Source: CAVYUC01 sp963771595 (GTDB taxonomy: Bacteria > Bacteroidota > Bacteroidia > Bacteroidales > Prolixibacteraceae). Taken from it: DNA of 64,000 nucleotides. A program made the position numbers and the translations under genes. Positions 27,901-36,849 of this stretch are shown here, one piece after another; position 1 is the stretch's first letter; every line of letters starts with the position of its first letter. Location: NCBI GenBank assembly GCA_963771595.1, contig CAVYUC010000005.1:1-64000 (forward strand), written 5' to 3'. The notes under the pieces are model-generated. The model was not told where the DNA came from, made no database searches, and worked only from the letters and a program-made list of their open reading frames with translations.

Positions 27901-29214
27901 ATGAATGAAAGGATGCAGGAAAATATAAACAGCATATTATTTGAAAGGGCACGGAAGGTAATTCCGGGAGGTGTAAATTCGCCAGTGCGTTCGTTTGCCG
28001 GAGTGGGGAAGGAGCCGGTGTTTATTAATCGTGCAGAAGGTAGTTTGTTATTTGGTGCCGATGGAAAAATGTATATTGATTACATCGGTTCATGGGGTCC
28101 GATGATATTTGGCCACGCCTGGCCGCCGGTTGTTGAAGCGGTTAAAAAAACGGTGGAACAATCTGCAAGTATTGGTCTGGTTACCGAAAAGGAGGTGGAA
28201 CTTGCCGAATTACTGGTTTCCATGGTTCCGGGAGTAGATAAAGTGAGGCTTGTAAATTCGGGCACAGAAGCCTGCATGACGGCCGTCCGCATCGCCCGGG
28301 GAGTTACCGCAAAACAAAAAATCATAAAATTTAATGGCTGCTATCATGGACATGCGGATACTTTTTTGGTGAAAGCAGGAAGTGGCGCATTAACACTCGG
28401 ATATCCCTCCAGTGCCGGAATTTTGCCGGAAACTGTAAAAAATACATTGGTTGCCGAATACAATGATTTGGAAAGTGTCCGGCAAATTTTTGAATCGAAT
28501 CAAAATGATATTGCAGCAGTAATTGTGGAGCCGGTTGCCGGAAATATGGGCTGCATTCCACCGGAAAATGGCTTCCTGAAAGGTTTGCGGAGGCTCGCTG
28601 ATCAGCATTCCGCCTGCCTGATTTTCGATGAAGTCATGACAGGCTTTCGCCTGGCGGCAGGCGGGGCGCAGGAAATTTATGGAGTGGAAGCAGATATGAT
28701 CACTTACGGAAAAATAGTCGGCGGAGGGTTTCCTGTCGGCGCCGTGGCAGGCAAAAATAAATGGATGAATTCTCTGGCCCCGCTTGGTCCGGTATATCAG
28801 GCCGGTACTCTTTCCGGAAATCCGGTGGCGACTACTGCCGGTATTGCAATGCTTTCGGAATTAAAAAATAATCCGGTGGTTTATGAAAACCTTGAAAAGA
28901 AAGGTAAACTGCTTCAGACAGTATTAGCAGAAGTTTTTAAAGCCGCAAAAATTCCAGCTCAAATTAACCGGGTGGGATCTATGATAAGTCTGTTTTTTTC
29001 AGTGCAGAAAGTAAAAACCTTCAGTGATGTTAAAAATGCTGATATGAATTTGTTTTCAGCATTCTTTCACCGGATGCTCGAAAATGGCATTCATTTGCCG
29101 CCGTCGGGTTACGAATCGTGGTTTCTGGCTACATCACTGACGGAAAAACAGATTGAGTTTACACTTCAAGCCGCCGAAAAATCCCTTCATAATTTATCCA
29201 TTAAAACAGCATAA
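27901..29214 (+). CDS. hemL: glutamate-1-semialdehyde 2,1-aminomutase
   Basis: The 437-aa PLP enzyme starts MNERMQENINSILFERARKVIPGG and shows NSPVRSF, VNSGTEACMTAVRIARG, FNGCYHGHAD, LIFDEVMTGFR, and the PLP lysine in ITYGKIVGGGFPVGA. It makes 5-aminolevulinate from the product of HemA. The start codon touches the hemD stop, and the stop is 2 bp before the next ATG, so translation is coupled. Confidence 0.95.
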   Translation: MNERMQENINSILFERARKVIPGGVNSPVRSFAGVGKEPVFINRAEGSLLFGADGKMYIDYIGSWGPMIFGHAWPPVVEAVKKTVEQSASIGLVTEKEVELAELLVSMVPGVDKVRLVNSGTEACMTAVRIARGVTAKQKIIKFNGCYHGHADTFLVKAGSGALTLGYPSSAGILPETVKNTLVAEYNDLESVRQIFESNQNDIAAVIVEPVAGNMGCIPPENGFLKGLRRLADQHSACLIFDEVMTGFRLAAGGAQEIYGVEADMITYGKIVGGGFPVGAVAGKNKWMNSLAPLGPVYQAGTLSGNPVATTAGIAMLSELKNNPVVYENLEKKGKLLQTVLAEVFKAAKIPAQINRVGSMISLFFSVQKVKTFSDVKNADMNLFSAFFHRMLENGIHLPPSGYESWFLATSLTEKQIEFTLQAAEKSLHNLSIKTA

Positions 29215-29215
29215 T

Positions 29216-30055
29216 ATGATTAAAACGATATCGATATTGGGATGTGGCTGGCTTGGGACAGCTTTAGGAAAAAGACTGCTGGCAAAAGGTTACGCGGTAA
29301 AAGGTTCAACGTCATCGGCTGAAAAATATGTGGCGCTTGAATTTACCGGGATTGAAACATATCACCTGAAAGTGGAACCGGATGCGGTAATCGTGGATTA
29401 TAACAGCTTTTTCAATACGGATGTGCTTGTAATTATGATTCCGCCAAAGCGAATTGAAAATATTACCGACGTTTATCCTCAGCAAATAGATCAGATTGGC
29501 CGGCTCGTTCAGAGTCTGAAGGTAAAACGCGTGATTTTTGTTTCGTCTACATCAGTGTACGCACCTGAAAATAAAGTTGTAAAAGAAGGTGATACGGGAA
29601 TTCCTTCAAAACCAAACGGGAAGGCGATTTTGGCGGCCGAGAAACTGTTGCAGAAAATTCCTGATGTGCAGACTACTGTTGTGCGTTTTGGTGGATTAAT
29701 TGGCTTCGACCGCAATCCGGCGCGTTTTTTATCCGGTAAAAAAAATGTGCCCGGAGATTCACCGGTAAACCTGATTCACCGCGAAGATGCCGTCAGAATT
29801 CTTATTCAGGTTATTGAAAAACAAGCATGGGGCGAGGTGTTTAATGCCTGCTGCCCGGAGCATCCAACCAAAAAGGAGTTTTATTCAAGGGCCGCCAAAA
29901 TAAGTGAATTGCCGGCACCTGAATTTTTTAATGATCCCGAAAGATTCAAAATTGTAAACAGCGATAAACTGATTCAGCAACTCAGTTATGAGTTTGAATA
30001 TCCCGGTCCGATGGATTATTTAAAAGAATGGCAGGAATGGATTTACCGCATTTGA
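29216..30055 (+). CDS. NAD(P)-dependent SDR / epimerase-like protein (YeeZ type)
   Basis: The 279-aa protein has an N-terminal Rossmann motif ISILGCGWLGTALGKRLL, VIFVSSTSVYAPENK, and an extended-SDR C-terminal half (NLIHREDAVRILIQVIE). The usual YxxxK is replaced by a GKAILAAE segment, so a classical epimerase reaction is doubtful. It resembles the YeeZ group. Its place between hemL and cobA suggests a role in tetrapyrrole or redox metabolism, but that is inference. It overlaps the next gene by 19 bp. Confidence 0.75.
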   Translation: MIKTISILGCGWLGTALGKRLLAKGYAVKGSTSSAEKYVALEFTGIETYHLKVEPDAVIVDYNSFFNTDVLVIMIPPKRIENITDVYPQQIDQIGRLVQSLKVKRVIFVSSTSVYAPENKVVKEGDTGIPSKPNGKAILAAEKLLQKIPDVQTTVVRFGGLIGFDRNPARFLSGKKNVPGDSPVNLIHREDAVRILIQVIEKQAWGEVFNACCPEHPTKKEFYSRAAKISELPAPEFFNDPERFKIVNSDKLIQQLSYEFEYPGPMDYLKEWQEWIYRI

Positions 30056-30774
30056 TTTCGATTACAGGCGCCGGTCCGGGCGATCCGGATCTGCTGACGG
30101 TGAAAGCCCAAAATAGGCTGAAAGAAGCCGATTTGATTTTGTATGATGCATTAATGGGTGATGAAATACTGCAACTTGCAAAACCCGGTGCTGTTAAAAA
30201 ATACGTTGGGAAATGGAACAATGACGGGCAAAATCAAAAATGCCGGCAGGATGAAATTCATCATGAATTTTTAAAATGTGCAGGTGAAAACAAAAGACTG
30301 GTGCGTTTAAAAACAGGTGATCCTATGATTTTTGGCCGTGGCGCCGAAGAAATTCGCTTCTGCAAAAAGCACCACCTTAATTATGAGGTCATTCCCGGAA
30401 TTACTGCCGGAATTGCTGCTGCATCGTTGTTCTCGATTCCGCTGACGGAAAGGGGTAAAAATAACCAGGTGCTTTTCTGGACCGGCCGAAAAGGAGAGTA
30501 TGGTTTCCCTGAAATAAATTCCATTAAGAATGTTCTTGGTTCCGGTTCACCTGTCATTGTTTATATGGGACTGAACAGTTTAACAGAACTTGCACGGGAA
30601 CTAGCAGAAAACGGAATTTCGCAAACAGTTCCGGTGCAGATTTTAAGCAGGATTGCGCAATACAACCAGAAATGTTTTTCCACTACAATGGGTGAACTGG
30701 AAGCGTTTCTGGCGAAAAATAAACCTGAAACTCCCTCAATCATAATTCTGGGACAAAATGCGGAAAGAATCTGA
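30037..30774 (+). CDS. cobA: uroporphyrinogen-III C-methyltransferase
   Basis: The 245-aa SUMT shows ITGAGPGDPDLLTVKAQ, then LILYDALM, RLVRLKTGDPMIFGRGAEEI, EVIPGITAGIAAA and PLTERG. It methylates uroporphyrinogen III twice with SAM to give precorrin-2, diverting flux toward siroheme. It completes siroheme synthesis with the gene at 23114. Start ATG 30037 (or 30028) lies inside the preceding gene, and the next gene begins at the adjacent base after its stop. Confidence 0.93.
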   Translation: MDLPHLISITGAGPGDPDLLTVKAQNRLKEADLILYDALMGDEILQLAKPGAVKKYVGKWNNDGQNQKCRQDEIHHEFLKCAGENKRLVRLKTGDPMIFGRGAEEIRFCKKHHLNYEVIPGITAGIAAASLFSIPLTERGKNNQVLFWTGRKGEYGFPEINSIKNVLGSGSPVIVYMGLNSLTELARELAENGISQTVPVQILSRIAQYNQKCFSTTMGELEAFLAKNKPETPSIIILGQNAERI

Positions 30775-31677
30775 ATGAAACAGGGGTTAACAATAGCAAC
30801 CCGGGGCAGCCGTCTGGCCATTCGGCAGGCGGAGATTATAGAAGAACTGCTGCTGAAAAAGTTTAACGGTGTAGAAGTGGAATTTTTGGAAGTCACCACC
30901 CACGGCGACATAGACCAATATACACCATTGAGCGGATTTGGTAATTCCGGAGTTTTTGTAAAATCCCTGGAACAAAAATTATTGTCGAATGAAGCGGATT
31001 TGGCCGTACACAGTTTGAAAGATGTCCCCTCGGAAATGCATCCCGATTTGGTTTTGGCTGCTTTCCCGCAACGCGAAGATGTGCGCGATGTATTGGTTTC
31101 CCGAAGCGGTTGCAACTGGCGCGGTTTAAAACCGGGAAGTGTGGTGGGAACCAGCAGCCCGGCACGGAAAGAACAGTTTAAACTGCTTCGCCCCGATTTG
31201 ATTTTTAAAGATATTCGCGGAAATGTGGATACCCGGGTGCAGAAAGTTTTAAACGGCGAATTCGATGCGACGGTACTGGCCGCAGCAGGGTTGAAACGGC
31301 TGGGGTATGCATTGAATTCGGAAAGTTTCTTTACTCCCGGAGAAATGGTGCCTTCACCAGGTCAGGGAGCGCTGGTGGTACAGGTGCTGAAAAACAACCG
31401 GGAAGTGCTGGAAATGATGAAACAAATCAACAACGAAAAAGTGGAACTGCAGGTAACTGCCGAACGTGCATTTATGGCTGAAATTGGAGGAGGTTGCCGT
31501 TTTCCGGTGGCTGCATTCGCTGAGTTTAAAGGCGAAAAAATAGATTTCCGGGCCGTTGCACATAAACCGTATTTTAAAAACCTGGAGAAAATATGCATTG
31601 AAATGCAGGAAAAAGAGGTAATTGAAAGAGCAAAAGAAATTGCCAGGGAGTTATTGAAGAAGAATGAAATAAATTAG
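30775..31677 (+). CDS. hemC: hydroxymethylbilane synthase
   Basis: The 300-aa enzyme shows IATRGSRLAIRQAE at the start, VHSLKDVPSEMH, FKDIRGNVDTRVQKV, AAAGLKRLG, and the cofactor cysteine in IGGGCRFPVAA. It polymerises four porphobilinogens on a dipyrromethane cofactor. The start abuts the cobA stop. Confidence 0.95.
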   Translation: MKQGLTIATRGSRLAIRQAEIIEELLLKKFNGVEVEFLEVTTHGDIDQYTPLSGFGNSGVFVKSLEQKLLSNEADLAVHSLKDVPSEMHPDLVLAAFPQREDVRDVLVSRSGCNWRGLKPGSVVGTSSPARKEQFKLLRPDLIFKDIRGNVDTRVQKVLNGEFDATVLAAAGLKRLGYALNSESFFTPGEMVPSPGQGALVVQVLKNNREVLEMMKQINNEKVELQVTAERAFMAEIGGGCRFPVAAFAEFKGEKIDFRAVAHKPYFKNLEKICIEMQEKEVIERAKEIARELLKKNEIN

Positions 31678-31692
31678 AAACAAAAGAGTAAA

Positions 31693-32682
31693 ATGATACA
31701 ACCACAATTTCCGGGAACCCGGCTTCGCAGGCTGCGGTACAATTCAACTGTGCGTGAGCTGATTTCCGAAACTCAAATTTCAGTAAACGATCTAATTATG
31801 CCACTTTTTGTCACTTTTGGCGAAAAGGTGAAACAGGAAATTCCTTCTATGCCGGGTCAATACCGGTTTTCGGTGGATAACCTTGTGTTGAAATGCAAGG
31901 ATCTCCGGCAAAAAGATATAAAGGCAGTTTTGCTTTTTGGAATTCCTGAAGAAAAAGATGACCACGGACTGGTTGGTGCAGATGAACATGGAATTGTTCA
32001 GCAGGCAATTCGTGCAATAAAAAAAGAACTGCCCGACATGGTCGTAATTGCCGATGTGTGCAACTGCGAATATACAACCCATGGTCATTGCGGAACAATC
32101 ATAGATGGCGATGTGCATAATGATCAAACACTGGAAACGCTGTCGAAACAATCCGTTTCGCTGGCAAAAGCCGGCGCTGATATCATTGCACCGAGCGATA
32201 TGATGGATGGCCACGTGAAAAAAATCCGTGAAGCGCTCGACCAAAATGGTCTTTACAAAATACCCATCCTTGCTTATTCAGCAAAGTTTGCCTCAGGCTT
32301 TTACGGCCCGTTTCGTGATGCCGCGGGCAGTGCACCTTCATTTGGTGATCGGCGCACGTACCAGATGGATGTGAGAAACGGAGACGAAGCCTTACGCGAA
32401 ATTGAACAGGATATTGCCGAAGGCGCCGATATGGTGATGATAAAACCGGGATTGTCCTATCTCGATATTGTTGCCCGCGCCAAAGCCAGTTTCAATATTC
32501 CAATTGCAGTGTACAATGTGAGCGGGGAGTATTCCATGTTAAAAGCGGCGGCACAAAATGGCTGGGTCGACGAAGACCGGCTGGTAATGGAGTCGATGAC
32601 AGCCTTTAAACGTGCAGGCGCCAGCCTCATTATTACCTACTGGGCCGAGCGGGTTTCTGAATTGCTGAACGGTAAAAGATAA
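31693..32682 (+). CDS. hemB: porphobilinogen synthase (ALA dehydratase)
   Basis: The 329-aa enzyme starts with RLRRLRYNSTVRELI. It carries Cys residues of the metal site in DVCNCEYTTHGHCG, and Schiff-base lysines in YSAKFASGFYGPFRDA and MVMIKPGLSYLD. It condenses two 5-aminolevulinates. It is the last gene of the operon. I see no convincing terminator before the next gene 43 bp on, so some transcription may run into the TonB receptor. Confidence 0.95.
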   Translation: MIQPQFPGTRLRRLRYNSTVRELISETQISVNDLIMPLFVTFGEKVKQEIPSMPGQYRFSVDNLVLKCKDLRQKDIKAVLLFGIPEEKDDHGLVGADEHGIVQQAIRAIKKELPDMVVIADVCNCEYTTHGHCGTIIDGDVHNDQTLETLSKQSVSLAKAGADIIAPSDMMDGHVKKIREALDQNGLYKIPILAYSAKFASGFYGPFRDAAGSAPSFGDRRTYQMDVRNGDEALREIEQDIAEGADMVMIKPGLSYLDIVARAKASFNIPIAVYNVSGEYSMLKAAAQNGWVDEDRLVMESMTAFKRAGASLIITYWAERVSELLNGKR

Positions 32683-32697
32683 CCCGATTATTATTCT

Positions 32698-32705
32698 TAT
32701 TTTTG
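32698..32705 (+). promoter_or_regulatory. possible -7 promoter box of TonB receptor gene
   Basis: TATTTTTG fits TAnnTTTG and lies 20 bp before the receptor ATG. No matching -33 TTTG is seen at a proper distance, so support is weak. Confidence 0.3.
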
Positions 32706-32724
32706 GTGCCTGTTTGAAATTAAA

Positions 32725-35046
32725 ATGTTCAGAATTACAATAATTATCCTGTTTTTTCTTGTTACTGTTTCTGCAACCGGCCAAAGCAAATTTGTTATCA
32801 GTGGAAATATTAAAGATGCTGCTTCCGGTGAAGATTTGCCCGGAGCCTCAGTTATTGCTGAAGATTTGATAAATACCGGCGCTGTTTCCAACAGCTACGG
32901 TTTTTATTCCATCACACTTCCGCAGGGAGAACATACCCTGAAATTTCAGTTTATCGGTTATGAACCCAGGCGAATGACTCTTGATTTGAACGAAGATACA
33001 AAACTGGATGTTGAGCTGAACGAACAATCCTATGAAATTGGAAGTGTTGTGGTAACCGGTGAACGAGCGGATAAAAATGTCTCTTCGGTGGAAATGGGAA
33101 ACGTTAATATGGCGCCCAAAGAGATTGAAAGTGTGCCGGTACTTTTTGGGGAACCCGATGTATTGAAAACCATCCAGCTTACTCCCGGTGTAAAACCTGC
33201 CGGAGAAGGAAATTCAGGCTTTTATGTCCGCGGGGGAGGAATCGATCAAAACCTGATCTTACTCGATGAAGCGCCGGTATACAATGCCTCACACCTGCTG
33301 GGTTTTTTCTCTGTTTTTAATTCCGAAGCCATCCGCAATGCCCACCTTATGAAAGGTTCCATTCCCGCCGAATTTGGCGGACGCGCTTCTTCGGTGCTGG
33401 ATATCCAGATGAAAGAAGGAAACCTGAAGGAGTTTGGCGCCACCGGAAACCTGGGGTTGATTGCTTCAAATTTAACCCTTGAGGGGCCGCTTGTAAAAGA
33501 TAAAAGTTCGTTTATTCTTAGTGGCCGCCGCACGTATGCCGATTTATTTCTGAAGTTCTCAAACGATGCTGATTTAAAAAATTCGCACCTCTACTTTTAC
33601 GATCTGAACCTTAAAACCAACTATAAACTGAACGACCAAAACCGGATATTTCTTTCCGGCTATCTCGGACGCGATGATTTTGGTTACAAAGATCAGTTTG
33701 GTTTCGACTGGGGAAGTGTAACCGGAACCCTGCGCTGGAACCATACGTTCAGCGGAAAACTCTTTTCCAACTCCTCGTTGATTTTCAGCAATTATTCCTA
33801 CCAGATTGACGTTTTGGGCAGTCTCAATATCACCATCCGTTCTGAAATAAAGGACCTTAACCTGAAACAGGATTTTACCTGGTACCTCAATTCTTTAAAC
33901 ACCCTGAAATTTGGCGGCAATATTATCAGCCACAACATTCTTCCGGGAGATATTACTGTAAACGATGAAACTTCAGCATTTAATTCCCAAAATATTACCC
34001 GCCGAAAAGCTATTGAATGGGCCGCTTACCTGGCCAACAGCCAGAATATTTCCGAAAAGCTGAAAATCTACTACGGATTGCGGCTGGCGCTGTTTAGTAA
34101 TGTGGGGCCGGGGGAGTATTACATATTCGATGAGGCCGGTGAACTGGTTGAAACGATAAACAAGGAAAAATTCGGGATATTGAAAACACAGGGAGGACTG
34201 GAACCACGGCTCGGGATTAATTACATGTTTAACAGTGAAAATTCAGTGAAGGCTAGCTATAACCGCATTTATCAGTTTTTGCACCTGCTTTCCAATTCCA
34301 CTACCACCACACCCACCGATTTGTGGTTGCCCAGCAGCAATAATGTAAAACCACAGATTGCCGACCAGGTGTCGCTTGGCTACTTTCGCAATTTCCGCAA
34401 CAACAGGTTCGAGTCTTCAGTGGAGGTCTATTACAAGGATCTAAAGAACCAAATCGACTATAAAAATGGCGCACAACTGGCTTTCAATTCAACGGTGGAG
34501 GCAGAACTTGTTTTTGGCCGCGGCTATGCTTACGGCGCCGAATTACTGTTTAAAAAAAATTACGGCCGGCTCAACGGCTGGATCAGTTATACCCTGTCGA
34601 AAACTATGCGGCAGTTCGATGAAATCAACAGCGGGAATCCTTTCCCGGCACGCCACGACCGGACGCATGACATTTCTATTGTCGGTCTTTTCGATATAAA
34701 TGAAAAACTGAAATTATCGGCTACCTGGATTTATTATACCGGAAATGCCGTTACATTTCCAAGCGGAAAATATGAAATCGACGGACAGCCTGTTGGATAT
34801 TATACCGAACGGAATGGCTACCGCATGCCCGATTACCACCGGCTCGACATTGGCCTGACCTGGCAAAGGAAAAAAAGCGAAAAATTCGAATCGAGCTGGA
34901 ATTTCTCCATCTATAATGCCTATGCCCGCGAAAACGCCTATTTTATCGACTTCCGGCAAAACGAAGATAATCCGGATGTAACCGAAGCAGTGCAAATTTC
35001 GTTGTTCAGGGCAATACCATCGGTGAGTTATAAATTTAAGTTTTAA
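32725..35046 (+). CDS. TonB-dependent receptor with carboxypeptidase-like N-terminal domain
   Basis: The 773-aa outer-membrane protein has a signal peptide (IIILFFLVTVSATGQ), a CarbopepD_reg_2 domain (GNIKDAASGEDLPGASVIAE), a plug (SGFYVRGGGIDQNLILLDEAPVY) and a beta-barrel ending in the aromatic strand PSVSYKFKF. Such receptors import siderophores, oligosaccharides or other ligands. The partner is the DUF4249 lipoprotein downstream. No SusD homologue is present, so this is not a classical Sus pair. Confidence 0.9.
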   Translation: MFRITIIILFFLVTVSATGQSKFVISGNIKDAASGEDLPGASVIAEDLINTGAVSNSYGFYSITLPQGEHTLKFQFIGYEPRRMTLDLNEDTKLDVELNEQSYEIGSVVVTGERADKNVSSVEMGNVNMAPKEIESVPVLFGEPDVLKTIQLTPGVKPAGEGNSGFYVRGGGIDQNLILLDEAPVYNASHLLGFFSVFNSEAIRNAHLMKGSIPAEFGGRASSVLDIQMKEGNLKEFGATGNLGLIASNLTLEGPLVKDKSSFILSGRRTYADLFLKFSNDADLKNSHLYFYDLNLKTNYKLNDQNRIFLSGYLGRDDFGYKDQFGFDWGSVTGTLRWNHTFSGKLFSNSSLIFSNYSYQIDVLGSLNITIRSEIKDLNLKQDFTWYLNSLNTLKFGGNIISHNILPGDITVNDETSAFNSQNITRRKAIEWAAYLANSQNISEKLKIYYGLRLALFSNVGPGEYYIFDEAGELVETINKEKFGILKTQGGLEPRLGINYMFNSENSVKASYNRIYQFLHLLSNSTTTTPTDLWLPSSNNVKPQIADQVSLGYFRNFRNNRFESSVEVYYKDLKNQIDYKNGAQLAFNSTVEAELVFGRGYAYGAELLFKKNYGRLNGWISYTLSKTMRQFDEINSGNPFPARHDRTHDISIVGLFDINEKLKLSATWIYYTGNAVTFPSGKYEIDGQPVGYYTERNGYRMPDYHRLDIGLTWQRKKSEKFESSWNFSIYNAYARENAYFIDFRQNEDNPDVTEAVQISLFRAIPSVSYKFKF

Positions 35047-35114
35047 ATTGTGAAATTGAAAAACTGTAAAAGAAATTGTGAAACTGAGAAATTGTTAAAT
35101 TTTCAACGGTTAAT

Positions 35115-35205
35115 GATGAATGATGAATAACGAATGTTGAATAAGGAATAACGAATCAGGAAGGGGAAGAAAGGAATATCGAATGTTGAATGTCGAATGT
35201 CGAAT
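35115..35205 (+). repeat. degenerate 7-bp repeats of form NNNGAAT
   Basis: Six units (GATGAAT, GATGAAT, AACGAAT, GTTGAAT, AAGGAAT, AACGAAT) fill 35115-35156 in register. Five more (AAGGAAT, ATCGAAT, GTTGAAT, GTCGAAT, GTCGAAT) fill 35171-35205. GAAT is invariant and the other three bases vary. Heptad arrays of this kind occur between genes in Bacteroidota. Confidence 0.8.
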
Positions 35206-35228
35206 ATGGATACTATCATCATATGTAT

Positions 35229-35270
35229 GCTCTCTCCTTAAAAGGGGAGATGCCGAAGGCAGAGGGGTAA
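35229..35270. repeat. dispersed Bacteroidota intergenic hairpin element
   Basis: TCTCTCCTTAAAAGGGGAGA forms a short stem and is followed by TGCCGAAGGCAGAGGGGT. I recall similar sequences as common dispersed elements in Bacteroidota genomes. It is embedded between the two heptad arrays. Confidence 0.45.
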
Positions 35271-35312
35271 AGAATGTCGGATTTTAAAGCAAGTTAAAGG
35301 GAAAGAAAGAAA

Positions 35313-35368
35313 AACGAATAACGAATAACGAATAAGGAATAAGGAATAAAGAATAAGGAATAAGGAAT
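35313..35368 (+). repeat. tandem 7-bp repeat, eight units
   Basis: Eight contiguous heptamers read AACGAAT x3, AAGGAAT x2, AAAGAAT, AAGGAAT x2. The unit belongs to the same NNNGAAT class as 35115-35205. Confidence 0.9.
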
Positions 35369-35370
35369 GT

Positions 35371-35433
35371 CTAACTACTAACTACTAACTACTAATCACT
35401 AACTACTAATTACTAACTACTATGTACTAATCA
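35371..35433 (+). repeat. tandem 7-bp repeat, nine units, reaching the DUF4249 start codon
   Basis: Nine contiguous heptamers of CTAACTA type (CTAACTA x3, CTAATCA, CTAACTA, CTAATTA, CTAACTA, CTATGTA, CTAATCA) end 2 bp before the ATG at 35436. Every unit carries stop codons in some frame. Copy-number change here would alter the 5' leader of the lipoprotein mRNA, not its protein. Confidence 0.9.
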
Positions 35434-35435
35434 AG

Positions 35436-36236
35436 ATGCTCAAATTAAAATACATATTACCTCTCTTCCTCCTGGTTTTGCTGTTTGGCTGCGAAAAAGT
35501 AATCGATGTGGAATTAAACGAAGTTAATCCAGGTATTGTAATTGAAGCTAATTTAACCGGCAACCCCGGGTCGGTAGAGGTGAAAATTACCAAAACCGGC
35601 GATTATTTCGGAACGGCAGACATGGAAAAGGTGTCTGGTGCATCCGTAATACTTGAGGATGATGCAGGAAACCGAATCGAACTGCCCGAAACGGACGAAG
35701 GGATTTATGCCCTCGGAAAACTGGATGTGGTGGAAGGAACCACCTACACACTTACGGTGGAAGCAGAAGGAGAGACATATGTGGCACAATCCACTTTGCA
35801 CCCGGCAGTTAAAATTACCTCGCTGGATTATTTTTACGAGGAAGGGGAGTCGTTTTTCGATGACGGATATTACCTGATTCTTATACTGCAGGATCCGGCC
35901 GATGAGGAAAACTATTACAGGATTAAAACCTGGAAAAACGGAAGGTCAAAAAACAATGCAGACAACCTCATTCTCTTTACCGACCGGTATGTGGAGGGAA
36001 AGGAGGTGCAGATAACCATGCGCGGAACGATTTTTAAAAACGGAAGCATCGCCAAAGTGGAATTGATAACCCTGGACAAAGGCGCTTATGAATTTTACCG
36101 GACATTCAGTGATGTGGCATCCACCAATCCGGGCTCGGCAGCGCCTGCCAATCCAAAGTCCAACTTTTCCAACGGAGCGCTGGGCTACTTTTCTGCCTAT
36201 TCATCCGATTCGCAAAGTGTTATAATTGATGAATAA
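35436..36236 (+). CDS. DUF4249 lipoprotein
   Basis: The 266-aa protein has a lipobox (LLVLLFGC, Cys19) and the DUF4249 pattern: VIEANLTGNPGSVEVKITKTGDYF, ASVILEDDAGNRIEL and GALGYFSAYSSDS near the end. DUF4249 lipoproteins are regularly coded behind TonB receptors of the kind upstream, and are thought to act as surface partners of the receptor. The gene's leader is a heptad repeat array. Confidence 0.85.
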   Translation: MLKLKYILPLFLLVLLFGCEKVIDVELNEVNPGIVIEANLTGNPGSVEVKITKTGDYFGTADMEKVSGASVILEDDAGNRIELPETDEGIYALGKLDVVEGTTYTLTVEAEGETYVAQSTLHPAVKITSLDYFYEEGESFFDDGYYLILILQDPADEENYYRIKTWKNGRSKNNADNLILFTDRYVEGKEVQITMRGTIFKNGSIAKVELITLDKGAYEFYRTFSDVASTNPGSAAPANPKSNFSNGALGYFSAYSSDSQSVIIDE

Positions 36237-36273
36237 TATACCGTAATTATTCATTTTGATATAAAACTATCCA

Positions 36274-36567
36274 ATGATGAAAACTGACAAATATTGCTGC
36301 CGGATTTATCCAGTCATCCTTTTTATTGCATCTGCACTTATTACGTTTGCCCTGTGGTATTTCGATGAAGGAAATCGCTCTTTTTCATTTCTTGCCGACT
36401 AAAATGAATTGCTTTCATTCTTTGGCCGGATGATGTTTATTTTTGCACTTCCCGTTGGCATTTTCTACCTTGCAACAGAAAAGGAAAAATTAAGAAATCG
36501 TGCAAAACTGCTGGCACTGGTTGGATTTCTGCCCGAATTGATTTTTCTGGTAATAGTTCTATTTTAA
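36274..36567 (+). pseudogene. small membrane protein with in-frame stop
   Basis: A 97-codon frame from ATG 36274 to TAA 36565 has three hydrophobic segments (IYPVILFIASALITFALWYF, MMFIFALPVGIFYL, LLALVGFLPELIFLVIVLF) and is broken by a single TAA at 36400-36402. Removing that codon restores the whole frame. I do not recognise the family. Confidence 0.55.
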
Positions 36568-36635
36568 CCTGCAACTGTTGTTTTAATGCAAAATTGAATC
36601 CGGAATGTTTGGTTTAAATAAATTGTTGCTTAATT

Positions 36636-36737
36636 AAAACTTTCGATAGCGGTTTTAATTCCAAAACCGTTTCCAACACCTACTTTAAAAAAGAAACAGG
36701 AATGACGCCGAAAGAATTTTTGAAAGAGAATAGTTAA
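36636..36737 (+). pseudogene. AraC-family HTH C-terminal fragment
   Basis: The 33-codon tail reads FDSGFNSKTVSNTYFKKETG and then MTPKEFLKENS, the second AraC helix-turn-helix and its normal end. Nothing upstream codes for the rest. It is a 5'-truncated relic. Confidence 0.7.
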
Positions 36738-36849
36738 AAGGAAATTTATGTAATATGAATATTGAAATCTAATTCTAAACCAAACATTTGTAATAATGTT
36801 ATTATATTTTTAAAACAGATTTTTTTTCAAATTGCACTAGTTTGGAATT

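Noticed and set aside
35313..35433. CRISPR array
   Set aside because: The repeats are 7 bp long and contiguous, with no spacers.
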